From contig JAMZAV010000026.1 of NCBI GenBank assembly GCA_024449915.1, positions 434,001-498,000 on the forward strand: a stretch of DNA of 64,000 nt, written 5' to 3'. This DNA is from Sweltsa coloradensis. Its lineage: Eukaryota; Arthropoda; Insecta; Plecoptera; Chloroperlidae. The notes below the pieces were generated by a model. It was not told where the DNA came from. It saw nothing but the letters and a program-made list of their open reading frames with translations, and searched no databases. Numbering within the stretch: the first letter of the stretch is position 1; each line of letters opens with the position of its first letter. Made by a program: the position numbers and the translations under genes. Positions 47,039-57,660 of this stretch are shown here, piece by piece.

Positions 47039-47268
47039 CAGCCGGGACAAGGACCGTCACCGTAACAGCCGCACCAGCTACGGGGGCAGTGATCGCAGAA
47101 GGGGATACGGCGACAGTCGAGAGGAGGAGCCGGAGTGGTTCTCTGCCGGCCCCACTTCTCAGCACGACACCATCGAGCTCCGTGGCTTCGAAGATATTCC
47201 CGAGGACCAGCCGGCAAAGCTCTCTGCCAAGAAACAACCGCTCGGGAGCAAGGCGGCCGTTAAGCCAA
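47039..47268 (+). CDS. EIF4ENIF1: 4E-T exon 7, NLS-like and CUP-homology start
   Basis: The exon encodes a basic stretch (SSRDKDRHRNSRTS, SDRRRGYG) that could serve as a nuclear localisation signal, then EEEPEWFSAGPTSQ, HDTIELRGFEDIPED and a Lys-rich tail. EEPEWFSAGPTSQ is nearly identical to human. TIEL is the IEL half of the CUP-homology domain, which binds the DEAD-box helicase DDX6. It ends CCAA|GTAAGT in phase 1. Two acceptors in tandem (TAG at 47036-47038 and CAG at 47039-47041) would add or drop one serine. Confidence 0.95.
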
Positions 47269-47454
47269 GTAAGTTCTGAGTGGGTTGATTTACTGCTTTT
47301 CATGGGGGGTTCAATTCTTGGTTTGGGTTTGCAGTTCCATAGCCATAAGTAGAGGTAATGCCATTGTCAACTTCCCATTTAGTATTTTTAATGATAAATA
47401 TTTAATTGGTAAAGTTAATCAAGTGTTTTGAGGTGTTTACTTTATCTTTTCCAG

Positions 47455-47711
47455 ATGTGCGCACTACTGGCAATCGTAAATCCCCACCTCTCAAACTCGA
47501 CACAACAACGCCCCCTCCCACCACGATCAAGCCCCCGTCACCCGTGGAACAGCACGGGTCAGCCCCCAAGAGTCAGAAGGTCAACAAGAGCCCAACGCCA
47601 GAGAGACTTAGCCCCAAACAGGGGCAGAAGAAGAACGAAACCAGCGATAGCAATGACTTCAACTTCTTGGACGACTTCTTGAAAGGAGATATGCTTCCAG
47701 AACTACTCACG
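47455..47711 (+). CDS. EIF4ENIF1: 4E-T exon 8, FDF-like DDX6-binding motif
   Basis: The acceptor TTTTCCAG and donor ACG|GTAAGC bracket 257 nt (phase 1 in, phase 0 out). The first two thirds are Pro/Ser/Thr/Lys-rich with little conservation. The end reads SNDFNFLDDFLKGDMLPELL, which lines up with human DFDFNEFFNLDKVPCLASMI. FNF is the counterpart of the FDF half of the DDX6-binding CUP-homology domain, so both halves are present on adjacent exons. Confidence 0.93.
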
Positions 47712-48750
47712 GTAAGCCTCGAGAGTCGAGACGAGAGAAACCTGCAATCGTGTACACGTCTGTAATATAAAATACTTATCAGGTGTAGTAACTCTGTAAT
47801 CACTGTGTCAGGCTACAGAGGGTCCCCTGGTCCTCAGCCGGTTGTTGTGTTGTCGTGCCCTGCATTAGCCTTTCTGCCCTATGGGCAGGTAAAATTCATT
47901 AAAATAACAGATGCGTAGTACCTGCTGTGATTAAAGTGATAGGGTATCAAACAAACACCTTAGGTACCTGAAGTGGAGTAGGCAGACCGCAATAGAAAAA
48001 TACAAAAATTAGACACATAAAGTACAGTAGGCCTACCTACATTGCAAAACGTTTTCGGTTCACGTGTCTTTCACTCTTCAGTGAAAGAAGAGAGAGAGAG
48101 ACTGATTTTTATTTTTTTAACTACTAGTAGTAGGCTAGCTGTTTGCTAAGGATGGGGGGTGAAAGATGAAAGAATGAAGTGGGATAGGTGGGGTGGGGGG
48201 GGGGGAAGGGGAAGGAGAATTACACGAGGTTCAAATAAAATCAGGTTTACCTACACACGTGCATACACAATAATGAAGCCTACATTAGGCCTATTTGAAT
48301 CATATACATAATAATTATATTACCACCTAGCAATGTAGCGTACAAAATAAGAAAAATATATAAAAACAGCTGATTGTTATTCTATCAACACAATTTAGTA
48401 TACATAAATGTCAATGTGTATCTTCTCTCAACCAGCTTGAACTTTTAAATGAGGTTCATGCCCTGCCTGTTACCCTTGGCATCTCGAAGCTCGGCATGTC
48501 ACTTCTTTGATGTGTATGTTTGCAGTTGGATGTCAACAAACAATGACATTGCCATTACACCAGAAAGATTCGTAACGGAAATGCTTGTAATGATGACGAG
48601 GTTATATTGTTAATTACTTTTAGAGTTTATTTGAAAATATGGGATGTCCTTCTACGTTTTTATGCTCCAGCCTTGCAAAATATTTTTATTTGCCCTAATT
48701 ATGTGTTGTGATAATATCCTTCGAGGTATTGAACTGTGTGTTCTTTCCAG

Positions 48751-48880
48751 AATGGTGTCGATGTGCGAGGCCCGGCCAACTCCCGTTTTAGTCAATACTT
48801 TGTGGTGGACAGCCCACAGAACCAGCCGGATAGTAGACGCAACTCGTTGCAAGACGAACTGCTGAATAACATCATGCACA
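48751..48880 (+). CDS. EIF4ENIF1: 4E-T exon 9
   Basis: The acceptor is TTTCCAG and the donor ACA|GTAAGC (phase 0 in, phase 1 out). It encodes NGVDVRGPANSRFSQYF followed by DSRRNSLQDELLNNIMH. Human 4E-T has ASRFSRWFSNPSRSGSRSSSL and then HEELERL in the same order. SRRNSL is a plausible basophilic-kinase site, by inference only. Confidence 0.92.
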
Positions 48881-48975
48881 GTAAGCCTCGATGACTTACT
48901 TATTATTTACAAGTAAACAAAGTTTTAATTAACTTTATTTGCTATTTACTTACATTAATTTGCTCTTCTCCGTAG

Positions 48976-49179
48976 ATCTTACCGAGCAGAGTATTACCAT
49001 CCCTGCAATAGGGGACTCCGAGGCGTACTTTGCCCCCATCTCGCCCGCTGCCAACACTGCTGTGATTGGCTCCTCTGCTCCTGCGCCCCCTCAATCTTCT
49101 GTGAAACCCAACTCATTGCTGGAAATGTTACAGAGAAACCAGGGGGATGGAACGAATCCACCTAGTATTAAAGACTTAA
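48976..49179 (+). CDS. EIF4ENIF1: 4E-T exon 10
   Basis: After TCCGTAG the exon encodes an N-terminal linker, EAYFAPISPAA, an Ala/Pro-rich stretch, then NSLLEMLQRNQ, and ends at TTAA|GTGAGT in phase 1. Human 4E-T carries NYFAPIPLEDH and DILEMLQKAK at matching positions and spacing. Confidence 0.92.
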
Positions 49180-49279
49180 GTGAGTTAAGCTTTATATCTA
49201 ACAATCAAAACCTTTTCTTGAGTAACTGCAATGTTTTTCACTGATTAGTTTTCTATTTTTCTTTAACCTCTTGTTTCAG

Positions 49280-49410
49280 CTGCCAAAGGCAAGATTCAAA
49301 GTGTTGGTGAACTTGAAGCCCAAATGAGACTTCAAGGTTTAAGCAACAAGAATGCTAACTCAAGTGTACCTAAGAAAAGTGAAGAAGACCTTGCTGCTTT
49401 TCAGAAACTG
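49280..49410 (+). CDS. EIF4ENIF1: 4E-T exon 11
   Basis: The acceptor TTTCAG and donor CTG|GTAAAC give 131 nt (phase 1 in, phase 0 out). The product reads SVGELEAQMRLQGL and later SEEDLAAFQKL. These correspond to human SVEEVEAGLKGLKV and GDMTAFNKL. The intron that follows is about 2.2 kb and holds only weak repeat traces. Confidence 0.92.
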
Positions 49411-49699
49411 GTAAACAAACGCTTGATTGTACTTAGTGTAGTTACGTAACAGTGATGGGTGGTGTATTTGCCGACGAAAAAGGTGCGTAGTAACCTTGCT
49501 ATAGATTGCTTAAAAGTTAAAACTGCCATGGTAAGGTAATTTTTCCATTTGAAATTTTCCTTCCAAATTGATAGCAGGTATTGGCGACTACTCTTTGGTA
49601 CCTTCAAGATCATATTGTTCTGGCACAATAGCATTAAACTACGAATGTATGAATGAATGAACAAGTTGCTTAAAATGTCCATCGTTAAAGAATAATTCG

Positions 49700-49790
49700 T
49701 TCTATATTTACCGTATTGGCCCGAATATAGTAGGCCTACGGGGTTTTTATCTGAAAAAATTTCCTTTAAATTTGCACTCGTATACGCGGA
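49700..49790 (+). repeat. repeat fragment CCGTATTGGCCCGAATAT
   Basis: CCGTATTGGCCCGAATATAG and the following TTTATCTGAAAAAA resemble a common animal DNA-transposon end. Only one end is recognisable here. Confidence 0.4.
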
Positions 49791-51630
49791 CTAGACTACT
49801 TGCGCGTATGAATGAAACAATTACTGTAAATTGGTTCACGAGAAAACGCAGTTCTGCTAGTCGCACACAGGATAAAACAGCATGAAATAAAAATCGTTTA
49901 CTGATAAAACCGTAAACGTGTACACACCGGGGTCGTGTACTTGTACCATCCCTAGTTTGTATTACTGATCCTTTTTAGGCTAATCGTTTGTGGTCTATTC
50001 TCACTGTAATTTATAGCAATCTCTATTCTCATTGGTGCTTGGTAGTATGAGAAATGAAAACTTTGGACCTCATCTCTACGTGCAAACCCCGTCTGGGTCC
50101 GGGGAGTAGAATAGGCCCAGCCAGAGGTTACCTCTCGTGCTCGTCGTACAAAGTGAAAAAAAGGACGTTGTCGGGGAACTTTCCCCTTCCCTTTTATACC
50201 ACGACAACGACAACACGGACTGTGATGGAGACGAAGACGACCATGACATGGGGAAACCTCCAACCCCCGTGCTCCGCTTACTCTCCTATTGCCTACCCCC
50301 ACCCTGCCCCAGACCAAACCTTCACCCCTGGGGCCCTCTGCCCCCGTACCTTCCCCTTGCCTGTATCTGGTTCTGACCAGTACATGCCTGCCCTCCCCGG
50401 TATCTCCCCTTAAGCCCCTCTCTTTTAGAAAAAAAATAATAACCATCGGGCACTTACGAGTCCTTAGTGTTGTGAGCCCTTAAAACCCCATTAACTAATT
50501 AACTTCAGGTGCAAAATCCCTGTGCACATCCGGGTTTAGGTAGTTGGAGTTTTTATGGGTGGTTGCCGGCTGGCAGACTTCACTCGTGCAACGTTGAACG
50601 CTTTCCAGCGCAATCACCTGTATTAGTCAGTGACAAAGCTTAGGTAAAGGCATTAACATTTATCATACAGTAGGCCTAGTGTCTACCCCTCCCTATAAAA
50701 ATAAAAAAAATATTTTAAGTATGGCTTTACTTGCGAGAAATGGTTTAAAACGTACTCTGGCAAAGCTACAAATGAACACGGTAGTACCTTTTTGTACCGG
50801 CATGGTTTATTTCCATGCTGTGCTCAAGGTGGAGACAGGGTATCATGTCTAACATTCCCGAGCTCTTTCCTTTATCAACTAGCCAGCGCAGTGCTTGTTT
50901 GTCTCCCACTCCTTCATGGCTAGTAGCTTAGGGTGCTAACGGAAACCTCAAGAATCGATCGGATCGGAACCAACCCACTTGATCCATCATTTTCAGGGAT
51001 CATTAAGATCCTTCCTGATTACGTGATCCGACGTATCTCTTGAGCTTTTCCAAACCAAACGACAATTTATGTCGGGATCCGGTTGGGTTAACCAGATCAA
51101 GGTTTCCGTAAACACCCCTAGGCTATCGAGATATATTGTTTCATTGCGCTGCAGCTTGTGTGTTAACACAACTGTTTACGGCATTTTTTATTTTTTTTTA
51201 AAACTTTTAACATATCTTTTCTGTGCAATGCCTTGGAAAAGAGTATTTCTCTCTTTAAACTTTTCTTGACTCTTTTTAGTGCTATTTAAACTTAACTACC
51301 GTATTGCAACAGATAATTTCAACTTCACGCATTAAGCCTAGTATCAGTAGCAGCTAAATTAGTTGAAGTTGAACAACATAGCACTTCACAGTAGCAGTTA
51401 AATTTGCTGTTCACTGGCAGAACTAGTCCTTTTGCAGTAGCAGTAGCACTTGAATTTTCTAGTGATAGAACTACGTAGCACTTTTGCTTAATTATTTATT
51501 TGGCTGTTTTCCTAAGCACTTTCCACGTAGATATTAATATTTGTTTTGTTTTGCTCTGTACTATATGTTTTTATGTATTTATTTCCTTCTTATTTTGCAG
51601 TAGTATTAGGTTTTGTTGCCATGTTTTCAG

Positions 51631-51732
51631 CTTGCTCAAGTATCAGACAGTAAAGCGGTTCCGCCTGCAACTGCTCATGGCCCACGGCCAAAACGACACA
51701 GTAATTCACAACAACCGATGAGCTTGTTAGAG
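51631..51732 (+). CDS. EIF4ENIF1: 4E-T exon 12
   Basis: This 102-nt exon (phase 0 in and out) lies between TTTTCAG and GAG|GTGAGT. It encodes LAQVSDSKAVPPATAHGPRP and finishes QPMSLLE. Similarity to vertebrate 4E-T is weak here, but borders, phase and codon use fit the series. Confidence 0.85.
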
Positions 51733-52154
51733 GTGAGTCATAGGGACACAAATAGGCTACTCCACACAACTGCTTCTCGTACTACTTCCTCCCCCCATGT
51801 GCGTTCAAATTGTCTTCTTGGAATTCAATCTCGCTTCATTCTTATGACCAATCGTACTACCGAATTCTTTCTCTTCCTATTTTTTCTCGTAGACTTTCCA
51901 CTCCGCTTCTTTTCTTGGCGTTTGCTTCGTACCTTGGCTACAGAACTTCTTAGAAATTTCACTTCCGCTGCTTGCTCTCTTCCTTTCCTTTAATTGTGCA
52001 TGTACGTAAATGATTATGATAATAGATAATATTCAATTATTGTTCAAAATTTTGAAAAGGGTATTCAAATTTTGAATATTAGCATAGGCCTAGATTAACT
52101 ACTGTAGATGATAAAAGTAGATAGCAATACCTATGGTAACCTCCTTTTGTACAG

Positions 52155-52418
52155 ATGCTGAACAACAAGGGAGGTGGCGATATTGGTCAGCCCTCTCGCC
52201 AAGTGCCTCACACCGAGCAGCAACCCATGAACATGTTTGCCAACAACGCTGCTCAACCGGGAACAAACAACAACAACAACGGCAACAACAATAACAATGT
52301 ACCTCGAGGCCAATACAACAACGCCCAACAAAACATGCACGTTCCTCAAGATCTCGTCATGAAGCTGCTGGAAGTGCAGAGAGCTGGTGACATGCAAAGA
52401 GCGAGAGATGTCAAAAGG
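52155..52418 (+). CDS. EIF4ENIF1: 4E-T exon 13, Asn/Gln-rich
   Basis: The exon (264 nt, phase 0 in and out) follows TGTACAG and ends AGG|GTAAGA. It contains an Asn-rich run (two blocks of five Asn split by Gly, mostly AAC codons) and a more ordered end, PQDLVMKLLEVQRAGDMQRA. Asn/Gln-rich low-complexity tracts are common in P-body proteins; a role in condensation is inference. Confidence 0.9.
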
Positions 52419-52609
52419 GTAAGAACTAAGAAGTGACGTTGATTGTTAAAGTTTACTTAGTTTGTTGTTGCCGAGACTCGAAATACGTCAACTTAAACCC
52501 TAGTAAAAACTATTTGATTTAGAAAATCCTGGCTGGCCACTTAGGCAGTACATTATTAGACCTTTCTATAAAGCAGTTATTTAACTGAATAGGGAAGCAT
52601 GAATAAAAT

Positions 52610-53057
52610 TAGGGATGCACACGATAATCAATATTATCAATCGATAATCAATAATGGATATTATTTTGATAATCGATAACCAAAATTCATTATCGATTAT
52701 CGAAATATCAAATAATAGCTAAATATAGTAAATAGTGGCACGAACCAAACTCTAAAGACTGAGATTATCTCACGTTGTGCCATGCACTGGCTGGGCTGAT
52801 GGTGTCACACTCGAGATTTATGTTTGGAAATGAGCTATTATTCGATAATGGAAGCCTAACACATGACATCGAAGACAGCGAGACAGCAAATGGAACGCGA
52901 TTGTATTGTTTTGACTTACACTTGCCACATTTGAGGTTCCACTTATAGGTCGGAACAGGCTTTGTTGGTGATATCAATATTATTGATAGTATCAATTCGA
53001 TTGTGACATTACCTTTTTGAAAATTGATAATGAAAAAAGTATCGATATGCATCCCTA
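52610..53057. mobile_element. hAT-type MITE (448 bp)
   Basis: The ends TAGGGATGCACACGATAATC and (inverted) TAGGGATGCATATCGATACT are hAT-like. Flanks AATAAAAT at 52602-52609 and 53058-53065 are an exact 8-bp duplication. It lies in 4E-T intron 13. No coding content. Confidence 0.9.
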
Positions 53058-53167
53058 AATAAAATAGAAAGTGTTCAATCTCAATCATGACCGAACTTCT
53101 GAATCAATTTTCTGATGGTTTAACTTCAGACCAAATGTCGCTATAGGTAGATTGTTTCTCTTGACAG

Positions 53168-53372
53168 CTCCAGCAGCAGCGCCAGAAAGAGATGATGGAT
53201 AAAATGTACGCAGCACAGTCGCAAGCGCAAATGGCCGCGAGCTCTTCGCGTCCTCCTGGTTCCCAGTACTCTCTTCTCTCCCCGCTTCCTCCCGATCTGC
53301 AGCAGCTGGTCAACAGTGGCCCACCTAGTCAAGAACTCTTGCAGAGACCTGAAGCACAGTGCATCATTCAAG
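53168..53372 (+). CDS. EIF4ENIF1: 4E-T exon 14, Gln-rich
   Basis: The exon runs from CTTGACAG to CAAG|GTACTT (205 nt, phase 0 in, phase 1 out). It starts with a Gln-rich, probably helical stretch (LQQQRQKEMMDKMYAAQSQ), then a Pro/Ser linker and PPSQELLQRPEAQCIIQG. The last block continues without a break into exon 15 and looks like one folded or conserved unit. Confidence 0.9.
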
Positions 53373-53624
53373 GTACTTAAAAACATAAATTGGATCTGTA
53401 ATACGTGGCATTACATTTATGCAAAACAAATAATATATTTTAATTTATTTTTTTTAAATTCCATTTCAGAAAATTGTGATCTCTATTCAGGCTTTACCAA
53501 AATGTGTTTTGATTGACTACCGGTAGGGCTACTGTATAAGGACCTATTTGAAAGGCCAGATCATTAAATTATGAATACGAAGGTTAATTTTTAGCCTACT
53601 TGGTTACTAAATACAAAATTGGAT

Positions 53625-53942
53625 TTGGTTACAAATCGGAAAAGGCCAATCGGCTAGTTTAGTATAGATTGGAGAAGGGTTGACAGGTTGGGAAAGCATA
53701 GAGAACATAAAACATAAAACCCAGCCTGAAGAGCTGGGGGCAACAAAACTTTTCACCTGCTGATGACAACTGCAGCTAATTTAAAGTTGTTTGTTACCTT
53801 AATCCACGACGCGATCGTCCTTCTGGGACTCATCAGGCGGATGGTGGCCACTAAAAATCAGCTAGCTATATGCAAACAAAACTCACAATTTATGTTTTAT
53901 GTTCTCTATGCTTTCCCAACCTGTCAACCCTTCTCCAATCTA
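53625..53942. mobile_element. small element with ~55-bp inverted repeats
   Basis: GTATAGATTGGAGAAGGGTT through ACAGGTTGGGAAAGCATAG and GAACATAAAACATAAA (53662-53716) is repeated inverted at 53888-53946. ACAAAATTGGATTTGG and ACAAAATTGGATTTTGG lie just outside at 53612 and 53944, a possible direct duplication of about 14 bp. The interior has a strong CCCAGC/GCTGGG hairpin (53720-53739) and a hammerhead-like fold. The class is unknown. Confidence 0.65.
53796..53850 (-). ncRNA. degenerate hammerhead-ribozyme-like motif
   Basis: On the minus strand, AUCCGC (stem I), CUGAUGA, GUCC-CAGAA-GGAC (stem II), GA, UCGCGUC and GUGGAU (stem I') follow each other from 53842 to 53802. Stem I forms six pairs including one G-U, with three more pairs (ACC/GGU) beyond a bulge. 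Stem II forms four pairs. CUGAUGA is exact and GUC stands where cleavage would occur. The second conserved box, GAAA in active hammerheads, reads GAUC, and stem III is minimal or absent. It is probably a decayed or divergent copy. Confidence 0.5.
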
Positions 53943-54384
53943 TACAAAATTGGATTTTGGATTTTCATACCCAGGAACTAGTTCAAAAAGAGTATAGCAT
54001 AGCATAGCTGCCTCATTCATAATTGGTATTTTGAACTATTTTCTTTTCCCAATTTTGATGCCTTTGACCAAGACCTGTTTTTGACAATGCCAGCCTGCAA
54101 ATATCTTTATATTTTGTGGCTTAAAGTCTATAAAATTAATTTTTAAAAAAATGGGGAGCTTTAATATTATTGTGTAACGGTAACGGTAATCATTGTTGAA
54201 ATATAAGAAAACATCTTTGATTAGGTAATGTACATGATAAAATAATATAACATTTCTAACTTTCTATGGAGTTGTAAAACTTAATGTTATATTTTGTATA
54301 ACTTCTAAAATGATATTAATAATATTGCAACATAACATTTGATGTACGTAAATTGTTGTTGAATGCCATGTCGTCTTGTTGCAG

Positions 54385-54609
54385 GTCTGCAGCGTGGCGA
54401 GCTGACGTCGCAACACGTGGTCTCGCAGCTGCAGAATCCGGCGACGCAGCCTCGTCAGCGTGAGATGCTCGCCAACATTCTCAAGGCTCAGGCTCAGTCC
54501 GGCCTCTCCCCGCGAGCCAACTCTCCGCACATGCCTCAACCTCCGCCGGACATGTTGCAGCATCTCATGCAACAGCAGCAGCTACGCATTCCGTCGCCCC
54601 ACAACAACG
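54385..54609 (+). CDS. EIF4ENIF1: 4E-T exon 15
   Basis: The exon (225 nt, phase 1 in and out) lies between TTGCAG and AACG|GTACGT. It encodes GLQRGELTSQHVVSQLQNP and QREMLANILKAQAQ, then a Pro-rich tail with MLQHLMQQQQLRIPSPHNN. GC content and codon choice stand out from the AT-rich introns, as expected for a constrained exon. Confidence 0.92.
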
Positions 54610-55126
54610 GTACGTAGCATCTTCCCAGCTAGTATACCTGCATAGCTAGTGTCAAGCCAACTTGGCAGTACCACTCGTAATACAATGAGGGATGTCAACG
54701 GGTACCTGTTGCCCGCGGTTCCAATTTTTCATTACCCATTTTTTTTCATTTGTCCAAGGTTGAATTTTCCCATCATAAACACAGATCATAATTTTTTTCA
54801 CGGAACAGACAATACATCGCGTCATTACTCATTAATAGTCACTCCCCGCTCGTGGCTGGCTGCTGTGATTGTAGCGACAACTGTTTACTGTCTTTGTGAA
54901 GGTCGTAGTTCTAGGAAATTTTCACCCTGTGAAGTTTGATTTCAGCAGATGTTTTGGTAATTTACTGGTACTTGTTTTATTCATTTACATCACTATTCAA
55001 GTGTCCGATATTAATTATGTGACAACATATGGATGATATTTGGTGTGAAAGATGAGCTAACAAGGAGTGGAAGATCACCCCGAATGAAGTGATACAGAAG
55101 TAGCGCGTGGGGAGTGGGGTTACATG

Positions 55127-56336
55127 TAGGGGTGTGCGAATATTCGAAATTTTCGAAGTATTCGAGAATAATTTACTATTTGTATTCGATTCGAAACTCG
55201 AATAGTAACTATTCGAATTTCCGAAGTATTCGATTTGAAATTCCCGCTAGTATGCAGGAAACTACATTACCGATCGACGCACCCTATCGTCAACTCCGCG
55301 CAACGTGTTTCAGCGGTCGTACCAACCAAACCAAGCTGTACCAACTTCGACAAACAACAGCATCTGATATCACCGTTGTCACGACGTCGTTGAACGTAAG
55401 AAATTACTCCGAAAACGTGATGCAAACCTCATCTTTCTTGCGAAAAAGTTCTAAACATGGTCTTTTCTCGGGTAAATGCTCATGTAAAAACCCGCATAGG
55501 GCTCTCGTGCTTACAGATTACGAAGAAGAAGCGGGCCTTGAGCCCGAAACGGACATAGCCCTAGGCCTAGCCTAGGCCCTAGCCTACGGCAAAAAAAGTG
55601 CGATTTGGTACTTTTTCAACCCAAAAGGGAACGAAGCCGAATGTATGCATTGCAAAAAAAATTAAAAACCCCCACAGGTCAGAACAACGAACATTGTTTT
55701 TAATTCCCTGTGCTTTGCACAATGCTAGGCCTAGGCCCCGAGCCTACCTAGACCTAGGCGTACGTAGGCCTACGTACGTAATAGTTCAACCAAGTACTTT
55801 TTTCTAATTAATTTAAACGTAATAACATGCAAATTTTATTTTGCCAAGCTTTTCGAGGATGCTGTTATGGGACACTGTACGTTTATGAATAAAGAATGCG
55901 CAAATGTGGAAGGGTAGATGAGCTTGGCCCTTTTTAAGATCTCATTTTTTTTTACTGTAAGGTTTGGCTGTATTTCTACAAGTTTTTAATTCCCTGTGCT
56001 TTGCACAATGCTAGGCCTAGGGCCTAGGCCCCGAGCCTAGGCCTACCTAGGCCTAGGCCCTAGCCTGCCTAGGCCTAGGCCTAGTGCTAGGGGCTAGCCA
56101 TTGAATTTTGCCAAGGCTAGCCTAGGGTAGACCTAGGACCAAAGATCCTATTATTAATTAATAATATTAATATTAATAGCCATAATATATAAAACTTAAA
56201 AACAACTAAATGTTTATTTTTATGTGTGCGCACTGTTTTGACAACTATTCGATATTCGACTTCGATATTCGACTTTTTTACTGTGTACTATTCGATATTC
56301 GTATTCGAACTCAAAAATCACTATTCGCACACCCTA
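55127..56336. mobile_element. hAT-type element (1210 bp)
   Basis: The ends TAGGGGTGTGCGAATATTCG and (inverted) TAGGGTGTGCGAATAGTG are flanked by GTTACATG at 55119-55126 and 56337-56344, an exact 8-bp duplication. Both ends are rich in ATTCGAA words. The interior holds a frame of about 150 codons with no recognised domain and a dense TAGGCCTA block (55555-56100). Confidence 0.9.
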
Positions 56337-56538
56337 GTTACATGTATTGGAATTCGGAATAAAGTAGGGATGACTTTGGGTACCCGGAAACCAGTTCGGA
56401 ACCGGTTCTATTTTTTTCGAATGCTGTCTCGGGTAGTCCAGGTATCGATCGCGGGTATCTGGGTACAAAAATGTACGGGTATTTTGACATCCCTAAGTAA
56501 AGTGTATTTAACACAGTCCACGCCGAATACGTTTATAG

Positions 56539-57652
56539 TAGGGCTGTGCGAACGGGAGATTTCAATTCGAGTCGAGTTCGAGTTCAGTCAAATGTTCGGT
56601 TTTCGAGTTCAATTCGAGTTCATTTAAAAATTAATTTATAATGATGTTTATTATTTTTTTAAATATTTATTTTATTTATAATTATTTAAATCGAGTTTAT
56701 TTCCAAATTGAGAAAATGTATTCTCGATTTCAGACTTTCTACTAGGCCTATCAAACAAATTCTTCAGTTTTAAAGCGTAGGCCTACCTTCTGGGTTAAAT
56801 ATTTTTGGTTATGGAGACCTAGGGCCTAGGCCTAACTAACCTTGGTTTTGAAGGGTGGCATAGGCTAGGTCTAGGCCTATTGTACAGGCCTAGGTCTAGT
56901 GCTGGGTGCATTTTGGTATGGAGATGTGAGTTTGTAAGCCTAGCTAGGGCCTAAGATCGGTAAAATATACTAGGCCTAATCTTGTCCAGAAGAAATACTG
57001 GCAACTAGGGCCTAGGCTAGGCTAGGCCTACTAGCAATTGTACTGTGCTACTAGGCCCTAGGCTACCTGTTGTCACTGGTACTGTCACGCAGTGTTGTTT
57101 GAATGTTTACCTGCATTGTGACAAGTGTTCCATCTCATGAATATTTCAAAATTGCATTTTATGCTAGGCCTATGCTTTAGAGAAGAAATTACGCGGATTT
57201 ACGCCTAAGCCTAGCCTAGTCCGCCGCATATTTTTACGAATCATCTGGCTGCTCTGCTCTCGCCTCGTGAATCGTGGCCATTTTTGTTGTCAACAACATA
57301 CACTCGGACACAAAAGTGGTGATACACGGTAGACGCGAATTATTTCAAACTGACAGCCAATCAACGCTCGCATGTGACGTATGACTAGCTCCAATTGGAT
57401 CTCGCAAAGTTCAGCCGGCCAATCATAACGAGCTTCACGTCAGAAGAAGTTCAACTATTGTGTATCACGAACTTTGCCGCGTATGCTGCTATCTAACGGA
57501 AGAAACTCGTAACTTTTGACGGGTCGGTAAATGAAAATGCTGTTTTTACCGACGCTCGAATATTCGAGTTCAAAATAAATGAAACTCGAATTTGTTCGAA
57601 CTCGCCGTGAACTCGACTCGTACTCGAATATTCCAGTACTCGCACAGCCCTA
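56539..57652. mobile_element. hAT-type element (1114 bp)
   Basis: The ends TAGGGCTGTGCGAACGGGAG and (inverted) TAGGGCTGTGCGAGTACTGG are flanked by GTTTATAG at 56531-56538 and 57653-57660, an exact 8-bp duplication. The outer 100 bp are rich in ATTCGAGTT words. It has a TAGGCCTA-rich centre and no transposase. It sits about 200 bp from the preceding hAT element. Confidence 0.92.
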
Positions 57653-57660
57653 GTTTATAG

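Noticed and set aside
50054..50413. 119-codon Pro/Thr-rich frame in 4E-T intron 11
   Set aside because: It begins with ATG in intron sequence, lacks a convincing acceptor, and its GACGACCATG stretch recurs at 25.5 and 37.6 kb.
53757..53795. Second CTGATGA on the + strand as another hammerhead
   Set aside because: The stem II candidate CAACT/AGTTG is followed by TTTG rather than GAAA and no stem I forms.
54684..56495. AGGGATGTCAA ends as an enclosing hAT element
   Set aside because: The inverted ends are short and the flanks do not match, so an insertion event cannot be shown.
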